64,000 bases of DNA from Sebastes aleutianus. Its lineage: Eukaryota > Chordata > Actinopteri > Perciformes > Sebastidae. The stretch lies in NCBI GenBank assembly GCA_916700875.1, contig CAKAKS010000039.1, forward strand, positions 27,560,315 through 27,624,314. The letters are read 5' to 3'. Positions 1 to 13,039 of this stretch are shown in pieces; position 1 is the first letter of the stretch; each line of letters begins with the position of its first letter. The position numbers and the translations under genes were made by a program. A model generated the notes under the pieces. That model saw nothing but the letters and a program-made list of their open reading frames with translations, was not told the DNA's origin and searched no databases.

Positions 1-448
1 CAAATATTTCCACCCAAATTGTGCCTGTGGCATCCACAGAAATAAATACCAGAAATCAGATTAAGCCATGCATCCATCCAGTGTTTTTTCCTCCAGTTTT
101 TCAGGTCAAAATGGCATCAGGGCATGCAGAGGCACCTTCTTGACTTGGCTTGGAAATTGATAATATAAAGGGTCAAATAAGCCACTTGGAAGGTAGACTT
201 AAGCATTTGTTACAGTACCAGATAGTTAAGACATAAATGAGAAATGGAATTAACAACCTTGATGCCGTAGCCAACCATTTCATTCAAATTTGTGGCATTT
301 TGTTGATAAAGCTTTGTCAGCTGGTTAGAGTATTACTTCTTATACAAATGTGATTCCTGGATTTTCACAGTGTGACACTCATCTCTCGTGAGAAACGGTA
401 TGATGAAAAAACAGGCAGACAGCAAATTTCAGGGCAACATGGAAAACC
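1..448. other. 3' flank of MYH copy A, no gene seen
   Basis: AT-rich DNA downstream of the copy A poly(A) signal. I see no coding frame, RNA gene or recognisable repeat. It does not resemble the 3' flanks of copies B-E, which are similar to one another, so copy A sits at or near an edge of the homogenised part of the array. Confidence 0.5.
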
Positions 449-454
449 TTTATT
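449..454 (-). promoter_or_regulatory. poly(A) signal of MYH copy A
   Basis: TTTATT on the plus strand is AATAAA on the coding strand, about 63 nt downstream of the copy A stop codon. This implies a 3' UTR of roughly 80-90 nt. Confidence 0.7.
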
Positions 455-516
455 TTTATACCATGTTTAACATCATATTATATGATTAGAAACTGATGCT
501 GATCAGGTAGTGTGCT

Positions 517-3500
517 TTACTCAGCTGCCTCTTTTCCCTAAAAACACACAAATAATAAAAAGGTTTGATAAGGTTAATTTCAATCGAATTTACCTGACAG
601 TAACTTTCTGTCAGATTAAATTCGAAATAAATTAAACTTAAATTTGATTTGATGAAACAGAATAGTATAGTTACCTTGCCAGAGTCGCGGCTCTTCGCTC
701 TCAGCTTGTTGACCTGTGACTCTGCAATGTCAGCACGCTCCTCGGCCTCCTCCAACTCATGCTGGACCTTCCTGCATTTGGACAGATGAACGTTGGCCTG
801 CTCCTCCTGGAATACGAAATACATAGTTGAAGGTACAGACACCTTTCAAAAATTTAATGTAGAATGAAAGCATTATTACGTATACAACATGAATATGATT
901 AATTTTGAATGAAGTGTGACTTCCTTTATAATGATATGGCTATCGTGCTTGATAACTGATTGTCTTTTGTTCCGATCATTCTTGTCAACATAATTTAATA
1001 CTATGTTACAGTATATAGTATTTGCTTATCACAATGTCAGTTTTGCTAAATATTCTTACTTTTGAGTAACAGTTTTAGTTATTTTAAATTATATGTAATT
1101 ATGACAACGAATACAAGCGACAAATCAAAATTGAATCTCAAACCTCTCCATGCCTCGACACTTATTTTAGTTTCAGATGGCTCAGATTTGGTAGATGATA
1201 ATGCTCAAAAATGAAGGTGAATCAGAAAATGAATGTTTTACCTGTACTTTTACTTTTGTGTACTTTATTTTTACTGAACAAATCAATCTATGTAGAGTAC
1301 CGTTTGTTTGTATAAAATCATTCTAACATATTATCTACCTATCAGTGTTGAAAATGAATATGTTTTCCTTACCGACTCCTCAGCCTGCCTCTTGTAGGCC
1401 TTCACTTTGAGCTGCAACTTGTCAACCAGATCCTGCAGCCTGGTAACATTTTTCTTGTCCTCTTCAGTCTGTGATAGAACGTAAATTTGCATCTTGAAAT
1501 GTTTTCACTAATATATATGTTAGTTTATTTGTACATGTTAACTATCAAAGTGACTGTACCTGATAGGTGAGCTCCTTCACCCTCCTCTCATATTTGCGGA
1601 CACCCTTGACAGCATCAGCTCCACGTCTCTGCTCAGCCTCAACCTCTGCCTCCAGCTCACGCACCTTCGAAAAACAATAAGATGGTAAGAATCTATCTTT
1701 TTTTCCCACAATTCTTACTTCAGCTCTATAAATTCTTAAAAGAGAAATTTGCCACTTTTTATGTGGATGTCAAATCAGTGTTCATGGTAAATATGGTCGA
1801 TTGAAGCAATACATTTCTCAGTGCATGCTATATTGACCAAGAAAGCTGAGTTCTCCTGCTGCTAAATATGTACTTTCTGCATCCAGCAGCTTCATTTGAT
1901 GTGACAGTGACGTTGTTGGTAGCAAGAAAGAACTACAAACTACTTATACAGCTTGTATTTCTCTGGGTAGCCAGGCAGTGTTTTGGCTGACTTAGATATT
2001 CAGTCGTATTTATTCAAGCCAGAGATTATGACCGAAGAAATGCAGTGGAGAGAGGCCAAAGCTGCAGCTGCAGTGGGGAGGAAATGACTGGCGGGGACCC
2101 TCCAGAACCTGAGCTGCCGAGAGCAAACGCAGATAGTGGTGCCTTATTTGCTCAAACTGCCCTCCGATGCCAACAGAAACGGAATCATTCTGCTGCGATA
2201 AATGTCAGCGTGGGCTGTTTCTGTTGGATGCTGTCGCTGACAGAGAGCTCGTGTGTGCATTACTAGTACATGGAAGCTTTACTCCTCACTTGGACAGAGG
2301 TGCTGAACACCTTCAGGATCCCAGAGATAAACTACAAAAAACAACCAAGACTAGCAAGGCCGAGAGGGCAGATGACCATTGAGTATTATTGTCACCTAGC
2401 TGTTTTATTGAGTTGCCTCTTAGTCAATATAGCATACACTGAGGTATTTATTGCTTTAATGGACTACATTTACCATCAGCACTGACTGGACATCCACATA
2501 AAAAGGTCAAATCATTAACATGATTTTCTTACCCTAGACTCAAGTTTCTGGAGCTGCTTCTTGCCACCCTTCATGGCCAGGTTCTCAGCCTCATCCAGGC
2601 GGTGCTGCAGGTCCTTAACAGCGACCTCCAGATTCTTCTTCATCCTCTCCAGGTGAGCGCTAGTATCCTGCTCCTTCTTCAGCTCCTCAGCCATCATAGC
2701 AGCCTAAAGGAGACAGCATAAAATACTAATGAGAAATATCTTGAAAAAACCCATTGGAGTAAAAGTAAGACCAAATTTAATTTAAACCCACATCAGTGAT
2801 GGCCTTCTTGGCCTTCTCCTCTGCATTTCTTGCTTCCTGAACAGTGTCATCCACTTCACCCTGGACCTGGACCAGGTCAGACTCAAGCTTCTTCTTGGTG
2901 TTCAGAAGGCTTGTGTTCTAAAAGTTGGAAAAGATTTTGTCACTTGAGTCATTACATTCTTAATTTTCACATGTTGTTTAAAATTCAGATTCACATTTTT
3001 TAATTATTGAGAGAAAAAAATGATTGGGTTTGTTCACCTGAGAGTGCAGAAGTCCAACACGCTCACTGGCGTCCACAAGCTCCTGCTCAGCGATCTTGCG
3101 GCTTCTCTCTGTCTGTTCCAGAGCAGCTCTAAGTTCCTCAATTTCAGCCAACATGAGACCGTTCCTGCGATCCACCATAGCAGCTTGTTCCTTGAAGTCT
3201 TCCTGGGCTCTGACAGCATCATCAAGGTGCAGTTGTGCATCCTAGTGAAAACATTCCAGGAAAATATTCACATGAATGCCAAAATGTACCTGCACTGACC
3301 ATAGTCTGTGCAACAACTGTGTGTTTTACAATACCTTCAGCTGTGCTTGCACATTCCTCAGCTGCTTCTGGGACTCAGCTGCCTGGCGATTGGCGTGGCT
3401 CAGCTGAATCTCCATCTCATTCAGGTCTCCCTCCATCTTCTTCTTGATTCTCAGGGCATCGTTCCTGCTCCTGACCTCAGAATCCAGATTGCCCTGCATG

Positions 3501-6500
3501 GAGTCAATCACCCTCTGGCTGTTCCTCTTGATCTGCTCCATCTCCTCATCTTTCTCTGCCAGCTTCCTGTCCACCTCACCCTTAATCTGGTTGAGCTCCA
3601 GTTGGACACGCAGGATCTTAGACTCTTCGTGTTCCAGAGTTCCCTGATGATATCAAAGAATGAAATATTCATATCTGCCTTCAAACCTTTTATTGTACAT
3701 TTGTCCATGATTTATTTATTTTTTTCACAAGATCTCCCAAGAAAAAAATTTACCTCAGCCTCTTCAAGAGCTGTCTGGATCTCAGACTTCTCCGTCTCCA
3801 CCTGCTTCTTGGACTTCTCCAGCTCATGGATGCTCTTGCCAGTCTCGCCAATCTGTTCAGTCAGATCTGAGATCTCCTCTACAGAGAGATACATGTGTTT
3901 GATATTGTTAAGCCTTAAAATGTAAAATAGAAGTACTTAATTCTAATATATCCACACGTGTTGAATACAATGTAACTGTTACATAATGTAAAACTCACGT
4001 TGCAGGTTCTTGTTTTCACGCTTCATGGTCTCCAGGTGATCCAGAGTTTCCTCATAAGAGTTCTTCATCTTGAACAGCTCAGTGCTGAGAGAACGAGCCT
4101 CCTTCTGTGCTCCCTCAAGCTCCGCCTGACCCTCCTCGTACTTCTGTTTCCACTCTGCCAACACCTTAATGTCACAATTAATAGAGTTCAGTTGGTTAGC
4201 AACATCAAGACAAATAAATATATCTGTCAGTGTTTATATGGCCTGGCCACACAAAGTAAACAATGCTACCTTGTCAAAGTTCCTCTGCTTCTTGTCCAAG
4301 TTGGCAGCCAGACCATTGGCCCTCTCCACATCAATCATGAGGTCCTCCACCTCACTCTGGAGCCTCTGTTTGGTTTTCTCAAGAGAAGCACACTTGGAAT
4401 TCACTGCCTCAATCTGTTCCTCAGCCTCCTGAAGGCGCTGGGCCAGCTTTTTCCTGTTTGGAAAAGGTAAGATTTGTCTCTCAATGAAAACTAGGAAGTT
4501 ACCTGAATCTTAGTAACAAGAATCTACAAGGTGAGTTCTTATCATATTATGTTACAGCTGAATCCGAATATAACATACCAATACCGAATCGCCCCGATCA
4601 TAGGAGATTTTTTTTTTTGGAAATTATATTACAAAAGGTGGAGCTTGTATATTTGAGCACTGTTGATGTTTATGTCTTCACAATAGCAGATATTAAATTT
4701 GCAAGTATTGATAAAAACAATGCAGTTGTCAGTTGAGTTATGCTAAAAAACTTTACTTCTGAACTGGCCAATTAATTGTTTGAATGTTACTCACTTGGAT
4801 TCCTCAAGCTCCTCAGTGCGCTGGATGGCATCAGTTTCATACTTAGATCTCCACTGAGCCACCTCGCTATTGGCCTTGGACATTCCACGCTGCAGTTCAG
4901 CTTTGGCCTCCTGCTCTTCCTCAAACTGCTCCCTCAGCAGATCACAGTCATGGCGAGCTGATTGGAGTCCATGGGCAAGAGCATTCTTGGCCTGGTGTAA
5001 GAAATATTATTGAATTCACAAAATGTCCTCATCCCAAACAAATAATACCAATACACACTTAGTTGTGGTTTCTTACCTTAACCTCCTCTTCAGTCGTTCT
5101 CTTCAGCTCCTCAATCTGCTGTGTGAAGGCCTGTTTGCCTCTGGTCAGCTGGGAGACGAGAGCTTCTTTCTCTTCAATTTGACGGCCGAACTCACCTAGT
5201 GTGGAAGATGTCTCAATACATTAGTTTATGTTTTGTCTCTCAATAACCTACAAAACATTTCATTCAAGGATAACTTGTAGAGACCATTTTCTGTCAGGAG
5301 ACGTGCTTTCTGTGCATTGGAATCATTGATTTGACGGACATTTTCATCATTCTTAGTCTTCAGTTCGCTAAATTGGTCCTCAAGAGTACGGCACATCTTT
5401 TCAAGATTTCCCTAATGAGGAAAAGACAGATGAGAACCGTGATCAGATTTTATTTATAATGTTAATTACCTTATTTACAATTCTAATTTGTGTATTAAAA
5501 TAGCATGTAATGCATTGTGTACCTTTGCTTTAGCAACGTTCTCCATGTTGCTGGAGAGGTCATCAATCTCCATCTTGTATTCACTCTTTTCCTTCTCAAG
5601 CTTCTGCTTAACACGCTGGAGGTTGTCAATCTGCTCTCCCAGCTCAGCAACGCTGTCAGCCTGCTTCTTGCGAAGAGCAGCAGCAGTGGCTTCATGCTGC
5701 AGAGTGGATTCCTCAAGGTCACGACGGAGCTTCTGGAACTCAGCCTCACGCTTCTTGTTCATCTCAATCTGGGCAGCAGTGGCACCACCGGCCTCCTCCA
5801 GCCTCTCACTGATCTCCTCAAGTTCCCTGGAGAGGTCAGCTCTCTGCTTCTCAACCTTGGCACGAGCAGCGCGCTCAGCCTCAATCTCCTCCTCCAGTTC
5901 CTCAATACGGGCCTGTTGAATGTAGATGTAATGTCTTTCAGTAAACTTTCACTTTTAATACACAAAATAGGAAATGTATACAGTAATGTTTTTTGTAACA
6001 CTATGTCACCTGAAGCTCCTTGATCTTCTTCTGAAGCTGAGCACCCATTGACTGCTCATCTTCAATCTTGCTAAGGAGCTGACTTATTTCAAAGTCCTTC
6101 CTGTGAGAGTGATAGTTAAAGTATAGAGTTCATGCAGTTGACCACAATTTTAAAAGAATGATTGTTGTACAAATTAAAAAACTATATTACTTTTTAATTT
6201 TCTCATCAGACTGCTGCTTTTCATTTTCAAGATCCATGACGGATTCCTGGGCCAGTTTCAGATCACCCTCAAGCTTCCTCTTGGCTCTCTCAAGGTCCAT
6301 ACGCAGCTTCTTTTCTTGCTCCAGAGAACCTTCAAGCTGTACAAATAATATGAGTTTTTAATTATCACATTCAAGAAGAAACTTGCTTTTCCAATTCAAG
6401 TGTCTTTGTAAACTTACATCATCCACTTGCTGCTCAAGCTTGGTCTTGGCCTTGGTCAGAGTATTGACTTTGTCTTCCTCAGCCTGCAGGTCATCAAGAG

Positions 6501-9500
6501 TCTGCTGATGAGCCTCCTGAAGGGCTTTCTTTTCCTTTGTCAGCTTAGCAATGCTCTCATCCTGAGAGGCCATCTCCTCGGTCAGGTTCTTCACCTAATT
6601 GTACCAAGAAAGTACTTGTCAATAAATGGTAATCACTATAATTGTACTTGATCTGATGGACTGATTATTAATTGCGAACCTTGTTCTCAGTGGCATGTTT
6701 CTCCTTCTCCACTTTGGCCAAGGTAAGCTCCAGGTCATCAATATCCTTCTTGAGCTCAGAGCATTCATCCTCCAGCTTTCTCTTCTTGGCAGTGAGCTCA
6801 GCATTGATTTCCTCTTCATCCTCCAGTCTCTCAGTTGTCTCTTTGAGTTTGGCCTCCATCTGGATCTTACTCTTGATAAGTCCCTCACATCTCTCCTCAG
6901 CGTCTGACAGATTCTCTCCTTCCTAGTCCATTTTATGAAAATAGATGTTAGCACATTAACATTGAAAAACGTGAAAAAGCATAACTGCCTGTTGATGTGT
7001 ACTTACAGATGCGACTTGCAGCTGCAGGTCATTCTTCTCCTGCAGAAGAGACACCATCTTCTCCTCCAGCTCCTTCTTCTTTGCCAGGGCAGCAGCCAAG
7101 TCAACTTTCATCTTATCATAGTTCTCCTTCATATTTGCCAGCTCCTTCTCAGTTTCAGCAGTCTTCAGCAGAGGCTTGATCTTGTAGTACACCTTCATCC
7201 ATGGCCAGTGTTTCACATTCATGAATGAGCGGACATTGTACTGGATGGTATATATGGCTTCCCTGCAGAGAAGAAGTAGCTGTTATGGACAATGTTGCTT
7301 GTCATCTTTCATATCATCATTCAGAATGAGCTGTTTTCAACATGCCTCCTCTCTGTCATCTTCACATATTCCTTTCTCATGACGTAACCACGGCACAAAG
7401 CCTGAGTCATGGTGACCAGAGATGACAGTTTTTCATCCCTCATTTCTTCAAGGGTACCCAGCAGACCGGCCTTGAAGAACACCTGAACAAACAAAAATTA
7501 AAAAATGAATGTAGGATGAACTCTGATAGCGAATACTTCACACCCTGTAAAACAAACAAACAAACAAACAAACAAGTGATCATTTTTCGTTTAGTACGCA
7601 AGCATATCGGAAGCTTTTTTCACTCATATGTAGATACACTATCATTTTGCAGCTGTCTGCACCGGCTGTCTGCAGCTAAACTGCAGTTCACTGTGTAATG
7701 CTTCCTCTGAACAGAAAATTTCAGTCCTGCTGTGTGTTTAGTTCCGTAAGCTCTGTTAGCTCTATTAGCCCTGTGAGCTGTTAGCTCTGCCAAACACATG
7801 GCAGGACTCTGCTGCCCACCAGCTTTACAGACATGCTAACTTTATGACAATCCTATGCAATTTTGGGCAAAAACCATGCAGTTTGTTGAATGCAGTATAA
7901 ATCTGTTATTTTCGGTTATTCTAAAAATGATGTGTTTGAATATTTCTGCATACTGGGGTCCCTAAACAGTCTTGGAATTGCATAAAGTTGGGTATCAATG
8001 TAAAGCTGAGACTCTTGTGGATCCAATGAGCCCAATTGTATTCATGTTTGATGATGTTAGTCCCCATATTAGCCATTTCATACAGTGAGACCATTTTTTT
8101 TTAGTAATTTGACCTTACTGTTTAAAATGACTTGTGGTGACCTCTAGGATAATCACAGCCTCATGAAACTTTAAAACCAGACACTAGAGACCATAGGGCA
8201 GTCAGTGTCTTAATGGTTTTCCTAGGTATATTGACAATAAGGGGGTTTCTGAGCAGTTTCCAGAACAGAAGTGCTCGCCATCAAATCGCCAAAAAATGCA
8301 ATTCTTGCAGACATCACCTAACGCCAAAGTTCTAAGATTTCTAAGATAAAATTTCACAATTTATTTTCATGTTTATTTCTGATTCATGACTAGAACAACT
8401 AGACACACAGTGCTGAGCTGCATCTGCAATTTATATTCAGGTTCCCAGCTTTCAGATGATTTACCACTATGTGACATATACTGCTGACCTGCTATCTTCC
8501 CCTAAAGACCCACTGTCCCCCGCACCCCCCCAAAAAAAGACAAAAAATGGTCTATTGTGGGTCTCAAAGGGTTAACCGAAAAACAATCAAACACACTGGA
8601 CTGAACAACTTAACCTCCTTGGTAATTATTCTTCAGTAAAATAAGGAAATCAAGTGCTTACCTTGGTGTGTCCGAATTTGTACTCATCATGAGGAACATC
8701 AATTGACCCAAGCAGCTTCTCTGAAGCCTTCTTGTTGTCAATGAACTGTCCCTCAGGGATGACACTGGCATTCAGTACCTTGTACCTTTTATGAGATAAT
8801 TAATGGTCAGTGTGAGCATTTTATTTCAATAATCTGCATCAAAATGTTATTAAAATGTTCATTGATACCTCTGTTTGAAGTCAGCATAGAGGATTCTGCT
8901 GGGGAAACCTTTTCTGCAGATTCTAATACCCTCCAGCACACCGTTACACCTGAGCTGGTGGATAACCAGGAAGTTCTCCATGAGACCTGTAAAAAAGACA
9001 TTTCATAACAACTTCTTTGGATAAATAGTCTCAGTTGAAGCGGCCCCATTTTAAGTAAACCATACCAACAAAGTGTCGAGATTATGATCTCTATGTACCT
9101 GGAGTCTTTGACTCATTGGGAATCAGGCAGCGCACAAAGTGAGGATGGGTGGCCCTCAAGTTAGTCATCAGCTTGCCCAAGTTCTCCTGTAGATGTAAAA
9201 AGTCTTATCATGACATGTAACAATTTTGAGTTTGTGTATAAACTTGTTTGCCATGTTGAAGCTTACCCTAAACTGTGAAGACACAGTCTGCATAGAACCA
9301 CCCTTCTTCTTGCCTCCCTTCTTGCCAACCTCTGTTGATAATTTTAAGTAGACATGGTTTTTTAGAACAACACATCAAATTTATATGAACACATGCTACT
9401 GTTGAAAACATTCAGTATCTATAACCTTAAAATGTGTTTTAGTTTACTGTGGAAACTATCATACCCTCAACGACAGGAGGATACAGAACAGGCAGCAGTT

Positions 9501-12500
9501 TCACTGAGGACTTCTGGTACAGCTGCACGACAGACTCATTCAGTGGATCCTTGTTCTTGTCCAGCCAGCCAGTGATATTGTAGTCCACGGTACCAGCATA
9601 GTGCACCAGGGAGAAGTGGCCCTCAACCTTGCCTTTGGCGGGCTTTGGCTTCTCAAATGCTTTGGTTTTGCCAAGATGCTGGTCATACAGCTTGTTCTTG
9701 AAGGATGTGTCTGTGGCCTTGGGGAACATGCACTCCTCTTCAAGGATGGAGAAGATACCCATGGGCTTGAAAAAAGTGGGAACAAGTGTCATTGAGTGAT
9801 ACATTACGTCAAATTAAGAACAATTACATATAATCACAAAAAGAAGTGATTACCTTTTCAATCAGCTCGATGCAGGCAGCCAAGTCCATGCCAAAGTCAA
9901 TGAACTCCCAGATAATACCCTCCTTCTTGTACTCCTCTTGCTCCAGGACAAACATGGTGTGGTTGAAAAACTGTTGCAGTTTCTCATTGGTGAAGTTGAT
10001 GCACAGCTGCTCCAGTGTGTTGAACTGCGAGGAGACAAATACTCAGTATAATCTCTTGTAGGCAATATGAATGATTCTGCCATGAAAAGTATTGGCTAGT
10101 CAATTGTTGGAAATGAAGCTTACATCAAAGATTTCAAAGCCAGCGATATCCAGGACACCGATGTAGAACTGCCTCGCCTGTTTAGTGTCCAACATCTGGT
10201 TGATACGGATGACCATCCACAAGAACATCTTCTCATAGATAGACTTGGCGAGGGCAGTCACTGAGTTATTCACCTAAATAAAAACAAGGATGTTATTTGA
10301 TTGTCAGTCAATCATTTTGTAAAATAATGGATTACTAGTATTTTTAATTTGTGAGATAAATGAAACAAAAAATCCATCTAAGATGGTCCTTGACTTATTC
10401 TGCATTATGCATTTAGCATTCAATGTGTAAAACTCATTGAAAATAGTAATAAATTGAACACTGACATTGCATTTCTTTGTTTCTAATAAATCCTGCCCTA
10501 CATTATTTTAGTATAACTAACTAAATAGTAGGATATTGGATATTGATAATTTATGTTTACCTGAGGTACAGTCTGTCCCTTGGTGACATACTCATTTCCG
10601 ACTTTCACTCTGGGATAGCACAGAGCCTTCAGCATGTCAGCGGAGTTCAGACCCAGCAAGTAAGCAACCTTGTCACCCTCTGAAAATAGTTCAGTGATTT
10701 CCATCATGATATGAACAGAAACGAGTATGATTAAACTTTTTTTTACTGTTGTTCCCAAGCTATTCACTTTGAGCTGACATTAAATACTCACCCTCTGTGC
10801 CGTCTGGCTCAGCCTGCTCCTCACGCTGCTTCTGCTTGAACTTCATGTTACCATGGTGGAGGACAGCACCAGTATTCTTGTAGATGCTCAGCTTCTCTTC
10901 ATTAGTGAAGCCCAGGATATCAATAGCATTCTGAATACAAAAGATGTGTCCACACAAAACATAATCATTGTAGAAAATGCACTTTTGATGTTGCATTTAA
11001 TGCAGAATATATTTAAATATTTTGAAGTGATGATCACTCACATCAGTAGCTTCCAGCTCAACTTTGTCATCAATGCTGGCCACAGTGATCTGACCCATGC
11101 TGCACATTGGGAAGTCGTAGGGGTTGGTTGTGATGAGTGCCAAATCTGGAAATCAAAAAAGGGTGAAAATGTTCATAACATTTTTTTCATATGATAACTA
11201 TAAGTATGTTAAACGTGCAAATTCTCAATCTGTTTACCAATCAGCTCTGGTTTGTGGGCGGTCATCATCTGATAGAAGATGTGGTAGCCCCTCTCATCAG
11301 GAAGCTGGAATGTCACTCTAGACTTCTCCAGCAGATCTAAAAATATTATTCGTAAGTCACAGCCTGGTCAATTGTCAATTCCAGTCATTTGTATGTACTT
11401 TGAGGATTGTTACTTACATGTCTCAATATCAGCACTAGCCAGTTTGCCAGTTGCGCCGAAATGGATTCTGATGAATTTACCCTGTTTGGAACAAAGGGAT
11501 GTTTAATGTCCCTCCACATGGGCAATCTTTAACAAGACCTCTCTCATTTGTAGAAATCATTTCATACTTACAAAACGAGAAGAGTTGTCATTCCTCACAG
11601 TTTTGGCGTTACCATAGGCCTCCAGCAGGGGATTGGCTGCAATAATCTGATCCTCCAGTGACCCCTATAATCCAGGTTTAGAATTTATTCTTGGTTAATG
11701 ACTTTATTTTTCTCTGGAAAAATATTCCTTAGGTAAAGAACCTTGGATTGTAATCATCAGTAACATACCTTTGAAGTGTCCCTCTTCTTGCCCCCCTCAA
11801 CTGAGATTGTTGCAAAGTACTGGATGACACGCTTGGTGTTCACAGTCTTTCCAGCACCAGACTCTCCACTAGGTATGGACACAGATATATAAGTATTTGA
11901 TCAAGATATTTGCACATAAACACAGTCAACAAATGTAAATGTAACAAACTTACGTGATCAAGACAGACTGGTTCTCCCTATCTGTTGAATCCAAAACAAA
12001 GGAATTAACTATGTTTTACTGCAACAGAAACCTCATAGTGACAAATTCTACATTGTTATAGTCATGACTTACCAGTCGCCATGAACTGATAAGCGTTGTC
12101 AGAGACAGAGAAGATGTGGGGTGGAGCCTCCATACGCTTCTTGCCTCTATAGGCACCTACACATTCAGCATCGTACACTGGGAGCCACTTGTAGGGGTTC
12201 ACAGTGGCACAGAACAACCCAGAGTAGGTCTGAAAGTGATCATAGATATTCACCCGTTAACTATGTTTCCTACTAGTATAGCCATTTTCAATAGTTGTCT
12301 TTTCTCATAAAGCAGATTGTCTTACGTAGATCATCCATGCTGCATAACGCTCTTTGAGGTTATACAGCACAGAGGCTTCATTGAGATGGGTCATCATGGC
12401 CATGTCCTCAATCTTGTCATACTTTGGAGGGTTCATTGGAGAGACGTCAGCTTCTTTAACTGTCTTTTCCTGTAACACAACATTTGTCACAATGAGAACT

Positions 12501-12752
12501 GATCATATTGAATTCCCCAATTGACTCTGACTTTATGATACCAACCTCCTGAGTGTCATGGACTTTGACGGTGACTTTGTCACCATCTTTCTTGATGATT
12601 GTTCCCTTCAAGTACAGCTCCTTGACATCGGTCACGTAGCAGGCACTCTTGGCATCAAATGGTGCAGTTTGAGCCTCAATCCTCTCCCTCTCTGGTTTAC
12701 GAAGGTAAATGGCAGCCTTGCCATATTGGGCCATCTCCGCGTCCGTACTCAT
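517..12752 (-). CDS. fast skeletal muscle myosin heavy chain, array copy A
   Basis: Actin-activated motor ATPase of the sarcomeric thick filament; 1,930 residues. Visible: P-loop GESGAGKT 180-187, switch I NDNSSR 237-242, switch II DIAGFE 460-465, loop 2 near 626-640 (V627 G628), reactive cysteines C690 and C700, WPWMK then head-rod proline P833, heptad coiled coil to the tail ending GKEAAE. Coding exons, 5' to 3': 12752-12546, 12469-12326, 12229-12073, 11981-11954, 11868-11769, 11664-11572, 11481-11418, 11336-11238, 11145-11042, 10930-10792, 10679-10561, 10273-10124, 10024-9854, 9765-9465, 9331-9267, 9186-9099, 8986-8869, 8785-8662, 7482-7346, 7262-7007, 6922-6680, 6594-6418, 6336-6191, 6100-6010, 5912-5523, 5411-5285, 5195-5077, 4991-4795, 4453-4270, 4164-3999, 3878-3754, 3643-3335, 3241-3038, 2917-2792, 2703-2533, 1664-1560, 1468-1373, 806-675, 537-517. 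All phases join. The start is the family's MSTDAEMAQYG. Loop 1 has G205, where B-D have A205. Coding exon 19 uses a GC donor. The last four introns differ strongly from B-D and one holds a transposon. The exact orthologue (myhz-type) cannot be named. Confidence 0.95.
1756..2505. mobile_element. long-TIR DNA transposon (MITE-like) in a copy A intron
   Basis: This 750-bp segment fills the intron between coding exons 35 and 36 of copy A; the same intron is only 92 bp in copy B and about that in C and D. Its ends are inverted repeats of about 95 bp at roughly 85% identity. Both begin TTTTTATGTGGATGTC and share GGTAAAT, AAGCAATA and TATGCTATATTGAC blocks in the same order. No transposase frame is visible inside. 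I could not define a clean target duplication, so the superfamily is open. Confidence 0.75.
7552..7575. repeat. (CAAA)n microsatellite in the copy A intron
   Basis: A run of about six CAAA units. It recurs at the same intron position in B (near 25675-25702), C (near 39541-39560, three units shorter) and D (near 56420-56447). The unit-number difference accounts for most of the length difference of this intron between B and C. Confidence 0.8.
7857..8310. repeat. unclassified interspersed repeat in the large intron of copy A
   Basis: It lies in the 1,179-bp intron between coding exons 18 and 19, by far the largest intron of this part of the gene. A diverged second copy lies at 13975-14420 in the A/B spacer. 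Both share the block around 'gcatactggggtccct', 'gagcccaattgtattcatg', 'tagccatttcata', 'cacagcctcatga' and 'cagtttccagaacagaagt' in the same order. No protein frame is seen. The family is not identified. Confidence 0.6.
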
Positions 12753-12973
12753 GGTGCCGGCTGATGTCTGTTAGATAATTACAGTGGAACTGCTATCTTG
12801 GACAAATGTTTCAAGGCGATGTAATCAAAAAGCACTTGAACTTTGATATTCTGCTGTATAGTAAACATTCACACTGTAACCATGTCTGTGCATCGTTACA
12901 GGTGGGCTTCGACTTTACTCAAAGTCCTTTTCAGTCTTAGTTGTTACTGAGAATAAATGCTAATATATTTGTA

Positions 12974-12996
12974 TTATTATTATTATTATTTAAAAT

Positions 12997-13039
<43 letters not shown>

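Noticed and set aside
2045..2485. Three overlapping frames of about 70 codons in the copy A intron
   Set aside because: They fall within the long-TIR element interior and do not match any transposase or host domain I can recognise.
3308..3925. Plus-strand open frame of 205 codons antisense to the copy A rod exons (and counterparts in B-D)
   Set aside because: It is a shadow of the coiled-coil frame: few antisense stops arise from the Glu/Lys/Leu-rich codons, it runs through exon-intron borders, and it has no recognisable domain.
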